DNA from: Pseudomonadota bacterium
Lineage (GTDB): Bacteria; Myxococcota_A; UBA796; SXON01
DNA length: 64,000 bases
NCBI GenBank assembly: GCA_030685065.1
Contig: JAUXQH010000151.1
Location: forward strand, 52,887-116,886
Direction: 5' to 3'
The notes below the pieces were generated by a model, which saw nothing but the letters and a program-made list of their open reading frames with translations, was not told where the DNA came from and did no database searches. Below are positions 25,942-34,215 of this stretch, in pieces. Position 1 is the stretch's first letter. Every line of letters begins with the position of its first letter. Made by a program: the position numbers and the translations under genes.

Positions 25942-27456
25942 ACGCTCCGCGAGCGCATCCTCGGCGACCAGCATCGCGAGCGCCATGATGGTGTGTTGGG
26001 GGTTGATCCCGATGTTGTTCGGCATCAGGGACGCGTCCGCCACGTAGAGGCCCTGGCGGCCATGCACGCGACCGCGCGCGTCACACACGGACCGTGTCAC
26101 GTCGGCGCCCATCATGCACCCGCCGAAGAGGTGCGAGAGGATGGCCACGTAGCGCCGCGGATCGAGGGGCCCGTTCGCGATGACGTCCAGCTCTCCCGGG
26201 CCGAGGCTGTAGGGAAGGCCCTGGATGCCGGGGAGGACGGCGGTGGCCCCGGCGGCGAAGTGCAGCTCGGCGACCCGCACCATGCCCGCGCGGAACCGCG
26301 CCATGTCGTACTCGTCGAAGCTGTACCGGACGATCGGCTTGCCGCCGAAGCCCGCGCGCACCGAGCCGACGCTCCGGGCCCGGAGCGCGTGCACCCACAT
26401 GGCGAGGTGGCGATAGCCGACGATGCGCTCCATGAACGCGCGGCCCCCGCCCGCGAGCCGGGAGATCGCCATCTCCATGGGGATGGAGAGGGTCTCCAGC
26501 TTGAGGCCTCCATCCTCCCGAAAGCGTGTCGACGCCCACCCCTGGGTGACGCCGAAGTTCTGGTCGACCGGCTCGTCGTAGACGCCGAACACGCCCGTGC
26601 CCGGGTGCGCGCGGAAGCCGGCCCCGACGGCGGCGTGGGTGAGCCCGGAGCGGCGTAGCAGCACGGGGCTGTGCGTCACCGACGCCGCGATGAACACGCC
26701 CTTCCGCGCGCGGGCCGTGAAGCGGGCGCCCTTGCTGCGCGTCTGCGGGTGGATGAACCGGCCGCTCACCCCGACGGCGCGCGTCCCCTCGAAGACGATG
26801 CGATCCGCCGGCGCGCAGGAGAGGAGCTGGCCCCCGCGGCGCAGCACCTCCGGCACATAGTTCAGGTTCGTGCTCTGCTTGCGCATCGAGCGACACCCCT
26901 GGAGGCACTGGCCCGAGCCGAGGCAGCCCTTCGCGTAGCGCTTGATCACGTGCCCATCGAAGCCCGCCGCGGCGTCCCCCTTCAAGGCGAGCTGGTTGGA
27001 GCGCCCCATCGACTCGGGGGCGGTCTCCGCGACGCAGAGCTCGTCCTCCAGCTGGTCCTGGAAGCGCCAGATGCGCTCGGCGAAGCCGGGGCCCCCCACG
27101 CCGTGGTCGCGCTGCCACTCCTCGAAGATGTCGAGCGGGGTCCGCACGCAGATCGCGGAGTTGATGACGGTGGTGCCCCCCACCAGCCGCGCCTGGACCA
27201 CCGGCCACAAGGCGCGCCCCATCGTGAACGTGGAGCCCCAGTCGTCCATCATGTCGCGCATGGCGCCGTAGGTCGAGTGCGCGTAGTCGTGCGGCTCCCG
27301 CCAGGGGCCCGCCTCCACCATGATCACGCTCGCGCCGGAGCGCGCCAGCACCACCGCGGCGGCCGCGCCCCCCGCGCCGGTTCCGACCACGACGTAGTCG
27401 GCCTCGACCGCTACGTCCCCGCGCTCCTGGTAGGCGACGTGGCTCATCTGGCGCAC
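25939..27456 (-). CDS. GMC-family FAD-dependent oxidoreductase
   Basis: The product is 505 aa. The FAD-binding motif GTGAGGAAAAVVLARSG lies near residue 26, VGGTTVINSAI follows, and the C-terminus has the family signature with DASLMPNNIGINPQHTIMALA. It oxidises an alcohol or sterol-like substrate that cannot be named from sequence. A segment KGCLGSGQCLQGC near residue 180 carries the cysteine set seen in long-chain alcohol oxidase-like GMC proteins. The GTG at 27456 follows the preceding stop with one base between; the ATG at 27447 is an alternative start. It is translationally close to the small membrane-protein gene upstream. Confidence 0.88.
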   Translation of the reverse strand: MRQMSHVAYQERGDVAVEADYVVVGTGAGGAAAAVVLARSGASVIMVEAGPWREPHDYAHSTYGAMRDMMDDWGSTFTMGRALWPVVQARLVGGTTVINSAICVRTPLDIFEEWQRDHGVGGPGFAERIWRFQDQLEDELCVAETAPESMGRSNQLALKGDAAAGFDGHVIKRYAKGCLGSGQCLQGCRSMRKQSTNLNYVPEVLRRGGQLLSCAPADRIVFEGTRAVGVSGRFIHPQTRSKGARFTARARKGVFIAASVTHSPVLLRRSGLTHAAVGAGFRAHPGTGVFGVYDEPVDQNFGVTQGWASTRFREDGGLKLETLSIPMEMAISRLAGGGRAFMERIVGYRHLAMWVHALRARSVGSVRAGFGGKPIVRYSFDEYDMARFRAGMVRVAELHFAAGATAVLPGIQGLPYSLGPGELDVIANGPLDPRRYVAILSHLFGGCMMGADVTRSVCDARGRVHGRQGLYVADASLMPNNIGINPQHTIMALAMLVAEDALAER

Positions 27457-27457
27457 C

Positions 27458-27850
27458 TCAACGGGTTCGGAAGGTGCCCGGATCGACCGGGTAGGGCGCG
27501 ACGTTGAGCCGCCGGCGCACCTCGGGATCCTGGCCCCAGCACATGCAGGCGTACATCTTGAGCAGGAAGATGGCCTGGCGGAGCAGGTAGAAGCGCGTGG
27601 TGCAGATGCGGTCCGCGTGCGTGTCCCGCAGGCCGCGGGGCAAGAGGAACGACGGGAGCGGCACGTACACCGTCAAGATCGGCGTGAGCGCGAACACGGT
27701 GGCGCCGAGCACGAGCCCTGCCCAGACCATGAGCGTCGTCTCCCGGCGCGTCTGGGCGAGGAACGCGTCGATGCCCGCATCCGCGAGGCCCGGGAGGGCG
27801 CTGGTAGCGGGCATCATGTCGCACATCGTGGCGCGGACGAGCCAGGTCAT
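27458..27850 (-). CDS. small membrane protein paired with the GMC oxidoreductase
   Basis: The product is 130 aa with a hydrophobic segment at about residues 39-62 and a second, weaker one near residue 90. It ends in a basic, soluble stretch. It lies directly before the GMC oxidoreductase gene with one base between stop and start. A small subunit preceding a GMC oxidoreductase is a recurring bacterial arrangement in which the partner helps maturation or membrane docking. That role is inferred here. Confidence 0.68.
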   Translation of the reverse strand: MTWLVRATMCDMMPATSALPGLADAGIDAFLAQTRRETTLMVWAGLVLGATVFALTPILTVYVPLPSFLLPRGLRDTHADRICTTRFYLLRQAIFLLKMYACMCWGQDPEVRRRLNVAPYPVDPGTFRTR

Positions 27851-27909
27851 CGCCCTGCGCCCCCGCGGAACCGTGCGCCCGCGCGCAACCGTGCGCCCGC
27901 GCGCACCAC

Positions 27910-28437
27910 CTAGTACTGCACGAGGGACTGGACCGGGGCGGGGCTGAGCGCGGCGCGCCCGTCGAGAAAGCACAGCTCGATGACGAAGCAACAGGCCACG
28001 ACCTTGCCGCCGAGCCGCTCGACCAGCTTGGCCGTCGCCACCGCGGTGCCGCCGGTAGCGATGAGGTCATCGACCACCAGGACACGCTGGCCGGGCGTCA
28101 CCGCGTCGATGTGCATGTCGAGCGTCGCGCTGCCGTACTCGAGCGCGTAGGACTCGCTGACGCGCTCGTACGGGAGCTTGCCCGGCTTCCGCGCGGGGAC
28201 GAAGGCCGCGTCGAGCGCGAGCGCGAGCGGCACGCCGAAGAGGAAGCCGCGGGACTCCATGCCGACCACGGCGTCGATGCCGGCGTTGCGGTAGAGCTCC
28301 GCGAAGTGCTCGGTGATGCCTCGCACCAGCGCCGGGCGCGCGAGGATCGGCGTGATGTCCTTGAACAGGATGCCCGGCTTGGGAAAATCGGGCACGTCCC
28401 GGATGGTCTGCCTAAGGACGGTCTCTAGATCGTTCAC
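27910..28437 (-). CDS. apt: adenine phosphoribosyltransferase
   Basis: The enzyme salvages adenine with PRPP to make AMP. The product is 175 aa, the normal length. The PRPP-binding motif VLVVDDLIATGGTA is intact, and the N-terminal segment FPKPGILFKDITPIL is characteristic of Apt. The start is a GTG that overlaps the stop of the DedA-like gene by 4 bp, so translation is coupled. Confidence 0.93.
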   Translation of the reverse strand: MNDLETVLRQTIRDVPDFPKPGILFKDITPILARPALVRGITEHFAELYRNAGIDAVVGMESRGFLFGVPLALALDAAFVPARKPGKLPYERVSESYALEYGSATLDMHIDAVTPGQRVLVVDDLIATGGTAVATAKLVERLGGKVVACCFVIELCFLDGRAALSPAPVQSLVQY

Positions 28438-29081
28438 GATGCCTCCGGCGCGGCGCGGCCGCGCGAGCCGAACCATTTCACGAAGAGCCACCCGGCGCCA
28501 AGCCCCACCACCAACAGGACGAATCCCAGCAGGTCGTCCTTGATGACGTGCGCGAGCTCGCTCGGGTCGTCCAGCAGGGTCGGGCTGCGCCCGATCGTGC
28601 GCGCGCCGAAGAACGCGAGCACCGCGCACCAGAGCGTGGATCCCACGAAAGTGATCCCGAGGAACGCCAGAAATGGCATCCGTACGAGCCCGGCGGGAAA
28701 CCCGATGAGGTGCCGCACGACCGGAAGGAGGCGCGCCAGGAAAACGCCCCCGTACGCGTACTGGGCCAGCCAACGCTCCGCGAGCTCGAGCCGCGCGGGA
28801 GGGAGCAGGAAGTACCGCCCCCAGCGCTGCACGAAGGCGCGCCCGACCGTGTAGGTGAAGCCGTAGCAGAGGGAAGACCCGAACGTGGAGCCGGTGCCGC
28901 CCGCGAGGATGACCCCCCAGATGTTCATGCGGCCCTGCGCGGCCCAGTAGGCGGCGGGCGGCATGATGATCTCGGACGGGATGGGCACGATCGTGCTCTC
29001 CAACGCCATCATCACGAACACGCCGAGGTAGCCCCACTCCTCGACGAACTCGAACCACGTCCGCATCAGCTCGTGCAGCAT
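28434..29081 (-). CDS. DedA-family (VTT-domain) membrane protein
   Basis: The product is 215 aa with about five hydrophobic segments. The DedA signature is present: ESTIVPIPSEIIMPPAAYWAAQG early on, and a later GGVFLARLLPVVRHLIGFPAGLVRMP with the conserved Arg and Pro. The family takes part in lipid-carrier recycling and membrane homeostasis. The start shares one base with the surE stop, and the gene overlaps apt by 4 bp, making a surE-dedA-apt operon. Confidence 0.9.
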   Translation of the reverse strand: MLHELMRTWFEFVEEWGYLGVFVMMALESTIVPIPSEIIMPPAAYWAAQGRMNIWGVILAGGTGSTFGSSLCYGFTYTVGRAFVQRWGRYFLLPPARLELAERWLAQYAYGGVFLARLLPVVRHLIGFPAGLVRMPFLAFLGITFVGSTLWCAVLAFFGARTIGRSPTLLDDPSELAHVIKDDLLGFVLLVVGLGAGWLFVKWFGSRGRAAPEAS

Positions 29082-29830
29082 CAGCTCTCCAGCTTCCAGG
29101 CGCGAAGGGCCGGGAGGACCTCGTACGCGGTTAGATCCAAATGTAACGGCGTAACGACGGCGAACCCGGACTCGCACAGCGGACCGTCGGAGTCGGGCAG
29201 GTCGTCGAAGCGGTCGTGGTCGCCGCCGATCCAGTAGTATTTACGCCCGCGTGGGTCGAGGTTGACCGCGACCGTGGGGTGGTACCAACGGCGCCCGAGC
29301 GGCGCCACGCGCACGCCCTTGACCTGGGCGTACGGCAGGTCGGGCACGTTGACGTTCAGGAGGACCCCCGGCGGGAGCTTCTGGCGCATGGTCTCCTTGA
29401 CCACGTCGCGCGCGATGCGCTGTGCTGTCTCCCAGTGGGGCGTGACGCCCGACACCCAGAGGCTCACCGCGATCGACGGGATGTCGAAGGACGCGGCCTC
29501 GCGCGCCGCCGCGACGGTGCCCGAGTACATCACGTCATTCGACAGGTTCGAGCCCCGGTTGATGCCGGAGACCACCAGATCGGGCTTGCGCGGGAGCAGG
29601 TGGTGCGTGGCGAGGTACACCGAGTCCGCGGGGGTTCCGGAGACCGCGAAGCGGCGCTCGCCGTGCTCGGCGACCCGGAGCGGCTCGTGCATCGTGAGCG
29701 AGTGTGACTTCGCGGACTGTTCCGTGGAGGGCGCCACGGTCCAGACCTCGCCGAGATCGGCCAGTGCGGCTTCGAGCGCGCGCAGACCAGCCGCCTCGAT
29801 GCCGTCGTCGTTGGAGAGGAGGATGAGCAT
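29081..29830 (-). CDS. surE: 5'/3'-nucleotidase SurE
   Basis: The enzyme dephosphorylates nucleoside monophosphates and depends on a divalent metal. The product is 249 aa, normal length. The metal-binding NDDGI near the N-terminus, SGINRGSNLSNDVMYSGTVAAAREA, and the VNVPDLP segment are all typical. It is the first gene of a coupled surE-dedA-apt set. The start ATG at 29830 leaves a short gap to the divergent HEAT-repeat gene. Confidence 0.95.
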   Translation of the reverse strand: MLILLSNDDGIEAAGLRALEAALADLGEVWTVAPSTEQSAKSHSLTMHEPLRVAEHGERRFAVSGTPADSVYLATHHLLPRKPDLVVSGINRGSNLSNDVMYSGTVAAAREAASFDIPSIAVSLWVSGVTPHWETAQRIARDVVKETMRQKLPPGVLLNVNVPDLPYAQVKGVRVAPLGRRWYHPTVAVNLDPRGRKYYWIGGDHDRFDDLPDSDGPLCESGFAVVTPLHLDLTAYEVLPALRAWKLES

Positions 29831-29922
29831 CTTTTGCGTGGTCAGGGGGTGCGTTCAGGAGGGGTCCGCGGGCATAACCCGGGCCCTGCACGATATGCTT
29901 GTCCCCCTCCCGAGCATCGCGG

Positions 29923-30321
29923 ATGCGCCCTCGCTACGCCGACCTCTTCCGACGCATGCGCGACCCCGACCCGGTGGCTGCGGATGCCGCCTTCGACGCG
30001 GTCCTCTTCGACCGGGCCGGGGCCCTCCCCGATCTGATCGAGTGCTTCCAGAAGAGCCGGAAGGATCCCCTCCTCCGCTTCCTCTGCGTGCAGCTCCTCG
30101 GCTTCTCCGAGTCTCCCGACGCGCTCCCCGTCCTGCTCGACGCGCTGGACGACAAGCACGAGATGGTTCGCGCCGAAGCCTGCCGCTCCCTCGAGGATCT
30201 GGCCCATCCGTCCGCGATCTCCCACCTCGAAGCCCGCCTCGACGACATCGATGAGGAGGTGCGGGTGGCCGCGGCGGAAGCGCTGCTCGCCGTCCGCGGC
30301 GGCGGCCGGGAAGCGGGCTGA
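29923..30321 (+). CDS. HEAT-repeat protein
   Basis: The product is 132 aa from the ATG at 29923. It is made of helical HEAT-like repeats of about 31 residues (for instance ALPVLLDALDDKHEMVRAEA, then ISHLEARLDDIDEEVRVAAAEAL). There is no signal peptide. Such proteins are scaffolds; no partner can be named. It converges on tam, with one base between the two stops. Confidence 0.78.
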   Translation: MRPRYADLFRRMRDPDPVAADAAFDAVLFDRAGALPDLIECFQKSRKDPLLRFLCVQLLGFSESPDALPVLLDALDDKHEMVRAEACRSLEDLAHPSAISHLEARLDDIDEEVRVAAAEALLAVRGGGREAG

Positions 30322-30322
30322 T

Positions 30323-31093
30323 CTACACCTTGATGCCCCAGAACAACAGGCGTCGAAAGGGGTAGAAGTAGGGGCCAGCCTCCCCGAGCGCCTCGACCAG
30401 CCGCTCCCGGTAGCGCGCCACGAACGCTGCGCCGAGCTCCGGGCCGAGCCGCCCCATGTAGGCCGTGAGCAGCGTGCCCTTCACCCACTCGACCACATCG
30501 GCCGGCGCTCCCATCACGTGGCCGTAGATGCGCTCGAGGCACTCCTGCTCCTGAAACCCGTGCGCCCAGAGGAGCTCGGCGTACCGCTCGAGGGGGAGCA
30601 CGGCGCTCCGCCGCACCCAGCCGCCGAGGTGCGTCCGAAAGGGCTCCTCGCCCGCGACGATCTCGGCGATGCGATGCGACGCGTGCTCCTCGTTCCTGGG
30701 CACCTGCACGGCGATCTGCGCGCCCGGCGCGAGATCACGCAGCCAGCGCCCCAGGAGCGCCTCGTTGTCGGGAACCCACTGCAGCGCCGCGTTGGAGAAC
30801 AGCAGATCGACGCCCGACGCCTCTGCGAGCGAGGCGATGTCGGCGTGCCGGAACGTCAGGCCCGGCCCCGGGACGGCCTTGGCCAACATGGCCGCGGAGC
30901 TGTCGATCCCCTCGACCATGGAGCCCGGCAACCGCTGGGCGAGCAGCGCCGTGAGCTCGCCGGTGCCACAGCCGAGGTCCAGCACGCGCAGGCCCGGGCG
31001 TACGCGCACCATGCCCAGGAGATCGACGAAGGGCTGCGCGCGCTCGGCGCGAAAACGCTCGTATTGGGTCGGGTTCCAGGTGTCGTTCGACAT
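30323..31093 (-). CDS. tam: trans-aconitate 2-methyltransferase
   Basis: This is an SAM-dependent methyltransferase that monomethylates trans-aconitate, a by-product that inhibits the citric acid cycle. The product is 256 aa, matching Tam. The N-terminal MSNDTWNPTQYERFRAERAQPF is characteristic, and the SAM-binding glycine motif VLDLGCGTGELT follows. FSNAALQWVPDN and the C-terminal YPFRRLLFWG also match the family. The ATG at 31093 is preferred; upstream in-frame codons add no conserved residues. Confidence 0.9.
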   Translation of the reverse strand: MSNDTWNPTQYERFRAERAQPFVDLLGMVRVRPGLRVLDLGCGTGELTALLAQRLPGSMVEGIDSSAAMLAKAVPGPGLTFRHADIASLAEASGVDLLFSNAALQWVPDNEALLGRWLRDLAPGAQIAVQVPRNEEHASHRIAEIVAGEEPFRTHLGGWVRRSAVLPLERYAELLWAHGFQEQECLERIYGHVMGAPADVVEWVKGTLLTAYMGRLGPELGAAFVARYRERLVEALGEAGPYFYPFRRLLFWGIKV

Positions 31094-31127
31094 TGCCCCT
31101 GGTAGCGCACGGAGCACGTGCTAGCTT

Positions 31128-31808
31128 GTGGCCGTGCTCGCCTTCCTCGTCACCGTCTCCCTCGCTTCCGCCACCGAGTCGTCGGAGGCCCTCATCGACC
31201 GGATGAAGGGCGCGTGGGAGCGCCTGTCCAGCTACCGGACCAGCCAGGTGATCCAGGAGCGCATCAAGGGCCAGCTCGGGCCCGAGCAGCGCATCAAGGC
31301 CACGTTCCGCAAGCCCTGGGAGATCCAGCTCGAATGGGAGTCCCAGCACCCCGGCCGCAAGGTGTACTGGAGCGCCGCGCATCATGACGGCGAGGTGCAG
31401 GTGTACCCCGGGGGGCTGGCCGGGCGCGCCGTCGGCATCCTGAGCTTCTCGCCCGAGAACCGGCTGCTCAAGACCGACACGAACTACTCCCCGGCCGACG
31501 CGGGCTTCGGCTACCTCGTCAAGCTCGTGTCCGCCTCGGTGGCGCCCACCTCGCCCCATCGCCCCACGCTCGCCGAGCCCGTCTCGTCCACCTCGGGCGG
31601 CGAGCCCACGTGGACCATCGCGATGACCGACGTCCAGCACCCGCGCTTCGCCCGCACGGAGCTCCTCGTCTCGGCCACGACTGGGCTCCCGCGGGCCTTC
31701 ACGGGCTGGGGGCCGGATGGCGCCCTGGCCGAGCGCTTCGAGTGGTTCAACACCGAGATCGATCCGGTGTTGGTCGACTCGGTCGACTTCAGCGCGGGCT
31801 ACCCGTAG
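31128..31808 (+). CDS. exported DUF1571/LolA-like protein
   Basis: The product is 226 aa from a GTG start. A signal peptide (VLAFLVTVSLASA) is followed by a LolA/LolB-like beta-barrel pattern: a helix with RMKGAWERLSSYRTSQVIQE, then strands with IKATFRKPWEIQLEW and GRKVYWSAAHHDGEVQVYPGG. This matches the DUF1571 group of periplasmic proteins of unknown function. It is divergent from tam. Confidence 0.7.
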   Translation: MAVLAFLVTVSLASATESSEALIDRMKGAWERLSSYRTSQVIQERIKGQLGPEQRIKATFRKPWEIQLEWESQHPGRKVYWSAAHHDGEVQVYPGGLAGRAVGILSFSPENRLLKTDTNYSPADAGFGYLVKLVSASVAPTSPHRPTLAEPVSSTSGGEPTWTIAMTDVQHPRFARTELLVSATTGLPRAFTGWGPDGALAERFEWFNTEIDPVLVDSVDFSAGYP

Positions 31809-31856
31809 GAGCCGGCGCGGTAGGCAGGGTGGTGTCCAACCGGATACCCTCCGCAG

Positions 31857-32636
31857 ATGAGCCATCCCCGTCGAGCTGGAGGATCCTGGGTCGCAACGCT
31901 CGGAATCGGCCTGGCGGTCCTCTCCGTGGCGGCCCCGGCCCGCGCCGCAGCCCCCGCGCCAGTTGCCCGCACGCACGCCTCTTTCGTCGGCGCCGTGCCG
32001 CTCGAGCTGGCCTCCGTCCCTCCTACAGCGGGCACCACCGCGAACCTCGATCTGGCCGGGCTCGATCCCGCGGTGCTCGACCTCGCCCTCGGCGCGCTCG
32101 CCTGCGCCCGGCAGGCCGGCACCGCCGGTGATCGGGCCGACCACGTGCTCTCCGTCATCGATTTTCGCCTGCCCTCCACCGCCCCGCGCCTCTGGGTGAT
32201 CGATCTCGACAGTGGCGCCGCGTTGTTCACCGAGCGGGTCTCGCACGGCCGCAACACCGGGGAGGACGCCGCGGTGTCCTTCTCCAACATCCCGGGGAGC
32301 AACCAGTCGAGCCTCGGGCTGTTCCGCACCGGCGAGATCTACGTCGGCAAGCACGGGCGTTCGATGAAGCTCGACGGGCTGGAGGTTGGCTTCAACGACC
32401 GGGCGCGTGACCGCGCGATCGTCGTACATGCGGCCTCCTACTGCACCGCCGGACACGTGGCCCAATGGGGTCGGCTCGGCCGCAGCCAGGGGTGCCCCGC
32501 GCTCGATCCCGCGGTGTCGGACGCGGTCATCGACACCATCCGGGACGGCACGCTCCTGTTCGCCTACTACCCCGATCCCGACTGGCTCTCGGGGTCCGCG
32601 GCGCTGCGGTGTGACGCGGGGCGCGATCCGGCCTGA
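31857..32636 (+). CDS. murein L,D-transpeptidase catalytic-domain protein
   Basis: The product is 259 aa with a signal peptide (cleavage near ARAAA). The catalytic domain of the YkuD-like murein L,D-transpeptidase family is recognisable: a conserved His in IVVHAASYC and the catalytic Cys in GRLGRSQGCPAL near residue 220. The enzyme would make or rework 3-3 cross-links in peptidoglycan or attach proteins to it. It is a stand-alone gene followed by a strong hairpin. Confidence 0.87.
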   Translation: MSHPRRAGGSWVATLGIGLAVLSVAAPARAAAPAPVARTHASFVGAVPLELASVPPTAGTTANLDLAGLDPAVLDLALGALACARQAGTAGDRADHVLSVIDFRLPSTAPRLWVIDLDSGAALFTERVSHGRNTGEDAAVSFSNIPGSNQSSLGLFRTGEIYVGKHGRSMKLDGLEVGFNDRARDRAIVVHAASYCTAGHVAQWGRLGRSQGCPALDPAVSDAVIDTIRDGTLLFAYYPDPDWLSGSAALRCDAGRDPA

Positions 32637-32657
32637 GGGCGCGTCTGACACGCGCCC
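32637..32657 (+). terminator. hairpin after the L,D-transpeptidase gene
   Basis: GGGCGCGT and ACGCGCCC form an 8-bp stem with a 5-nt loop, starting at the base after the TGA. There is no T tract. Confidence 0.5.
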
Positions 32658-32683
32658 CGAGCTCGCGGGCATCCCTCGGCCCT

Positions 32684-33538
32684 TCAGGGCGTGAAGGTGG
32701 CCCCGCACGTGCCGGACAGGAAGAACACGATCACGCCGGTGCCGGGGTCGCGCGCCACCGTCGCCGACAGATCTGGCGCGCTACCGATCTCGGCGCCGCT
32801 CAACACGATGCCGAACGTGTCGCTCTCGTCCACCCACGCGACCAGATCGGTCGGCGCGCCGCCCTCCGCCGCGAGGGAGGCGATGCCGCTCGACGCGTAT
32901 CCGTCGCACTCGGAGACGTACGTGTAGTCGCCGATCCACGCGTCGCGCCAGGCCACGCACACGTCGTCGCTCGTGGAGTAGCCGCTGTCACACGCCACAG
33001 CCCCCTCCACACAGGCTCCGTTCTCCACGACGATGCCGTCGTCCACCGCGCCGGAGCAGTCCTCGTCGATGCCGTCGCACGTCTCGGCGGCGCCCGGGAA
33101 GACCGAGGCATCGGCGTCGTCGCAGTCGGCGTCGGAGAGCGCGCCGTCCCCGTCGGAGTCGACGGCAGCGCTGTCGCAGACGTCCGCGGGGACCGGGTCG
33201 GTGGCGCAGGCCTCACACCAGGCCCCGATCAGGGCGCCGTCAGCAGCGCCGTAGTAGGACCAGAGGGTCTCGGAGTCGTCCCCGCACGTCGCGGTGGCGC
33301 CGTCGGGGCAGCGCTCGGCGCTGGCCTCGGCGGTGACGCCGGTGCCCTCCCCGACGGCGCACGCGAATTCGTGCAGCTCGGAGCAGGCGAACATATCCCC
33401 CGCGCCGTCGAGGAGGCGACAGCTGCCGTCCTCCGTGGCCGCGGTGTCGTAGAGCCCCTCGACGGGGGTGTCCTCGAGGACGCCGTCCGTCGTCGGGGTG
33501 CATGCGAGGAGGGCGAAGAGCGGCAGCAGGCGGACCAT
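32684..33538 (-). CDS. MopE-type metal-binding lipoprotein
   Basis: The product is 284 aa with lipobox LLAC (MVRLLPLFALLACTP). It is Cys-rich, with about 16 cysteines after the signal. A MopE-type putative metal-binding motif is complete near residues 130-175 (VDSDGDGALSDADCDDADAS, then ETCDGIDEDCSGAVDDG). Proteins with this motif are frequent on the surface of Myxococcota. Cysteine spacing suggests several disulfide-linked small domains on either side. Function is unknown. Confidence 0.82.
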   Translation of the reverse strand: MVRLLPLFALLACTPTTDGVLEDTPVEGLYDTAATEDGSCRLLDGAGDMFACSELHEFACAVGEGTGVTAEASAERCPDGATATCGDDSETLWSYYGAADGALIGAWCEACATDPVPADVCDSAAVDSDGDGALSDADCDDADASVFPGAAETCDGIDEDCSGAVDDGIVVENGACVEGAVACDSGYSTSDDVCVAWRDAWIGDYTYVSECDGYASSGIASLAAEGGAPTDLVAWVDESDTFGIVLSGAEIGSAPDLSATVARDPGTGVIVFFLSGTCGATFTP

Positions 33539-33564
33539 GGAGGCCTCCGGGAGGGGTGCGTGGC

Positions 33565-33885
33565 TCACCAGGAGCGCGACGGGTAGCAGCCTTCGATGCA
33601 GATGATGTAGTTCAGGCCCACGAAGCGGCGGGTCGGCTCGGCGTCGGCGCCGAGGGTGCCGGTCTCCCCCAGGTCGGGGCCCGCGGAGGCCGGCGCGACC
33701 GGCGCGCGGCCCTGCAGGTCCGGGAGGGCAAACGTCGTGTACCCGTTTCCGCCGTACGTGACCCCGAGCAGGGAGAACAACGCGGTGTTCTGCGCGATCG
33801 AGAACAGCTGCCCGTTGCAGAACGCCCACCCCTCCGGCGCGAAGTTCCCCGCAAAGAGCCGGATCTCGGCTAGATACGGCTCCAC
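33565..33885 (-). CDS. short tail-collar domain protein (MdpB-like)
   Basis: The product is 106 aa from a GTG start. It matches the phage tail-collar / microcystin-dependent protein fold: GEIRLF-like start (LAEIRLFAGNFAPEGWAFCNG), the IAQNTALFSLLGVTYGGNG segment, and FALPDLQGRAPV. Family members are usually about 170 residues or more; this is a miniature form. The start is one base from the end of the upstream paralogue. The two are about 50 percent identical by eye. Confidence 0.85.
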   Translation of the reverse strand: MEPYLAEIRLFAGNFAPEGWAFCNGQLFSIAQNTALFSLLGVTYGGNGYTTFALPDLQGRAPVAPASAGPDLGETGTLGADAEPTRRFVGLNYIICIEGCYPSRSW

Positions 33886-33886
33886 G

Positions 33887-34213
33887 TCAGCTCCTGCTCG
33901 GGAAGATGCCGTACAGGCAGATGACGTAGTTCAGGCCGAGGGTGCCGAGCCCGCTCGCCGTGCCGCCGGTGGTGCCGGTCTCGCCGAGATCCACCGGGTC
34001 GAGCCCCGGCCCGGTGCCGGTGCCAACCGCCACCGCGCCGCGAAGATCCGGGAGGGCAAACGTGCTCATGCCGTCACCCCCGTAGGTGGTGCCGAGGATG
34101 GAGAAGAGCGCGGTGTTCTGTGCGATCGACAGGAGCGAACCGTCGCAGAACGCCCAGTTCCTGGGCGCGAAGTTGCCGCCGAACAGGCGAATCTCGCCGA
34201 TGATTCCTTCCAT
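33887..34213 (-). CDS. short tail-collar domain protein (paralogue)
   Basis: The product is 108 aa. It has the same fold signature as its neighbour: GEIRLFGGNFAPRNWAFCDG, IAQNTALFSILGTTYGGDG and FALPDLRGAVAV. Both copies end in an NYVIC/NYIIC segment with Cys, giving two cysteines per protein that may be paired. It starts 2 bp after the beta-propeller lipoprotein gene, so all three genes form one translational unit. Similar proteins are secreted in tail-fibre or extracellular matrix roles; no phage genes are nearby. Confidence 0.85.
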   Translation of the reverse strand: MEGIIGEIRLFGGNFAPRNWAFCDGSLLSIAQNTALFSILGTTYGGDGMSTFALPDLRGAVAVGTGTGPGLDPVDLGETGTTGGTASGLGTLGLNYVICLYGIFPSRS

Positions 34214-34215
34214 GA

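Noticed and set aside
33565..34213. Tail-collar genes as evidence of a prophage
   Set aside because: No integrase, capsid, terminase or tail genes nearby, and the genes are coupled to a Tat lipoprotein; base composition is ordinary.
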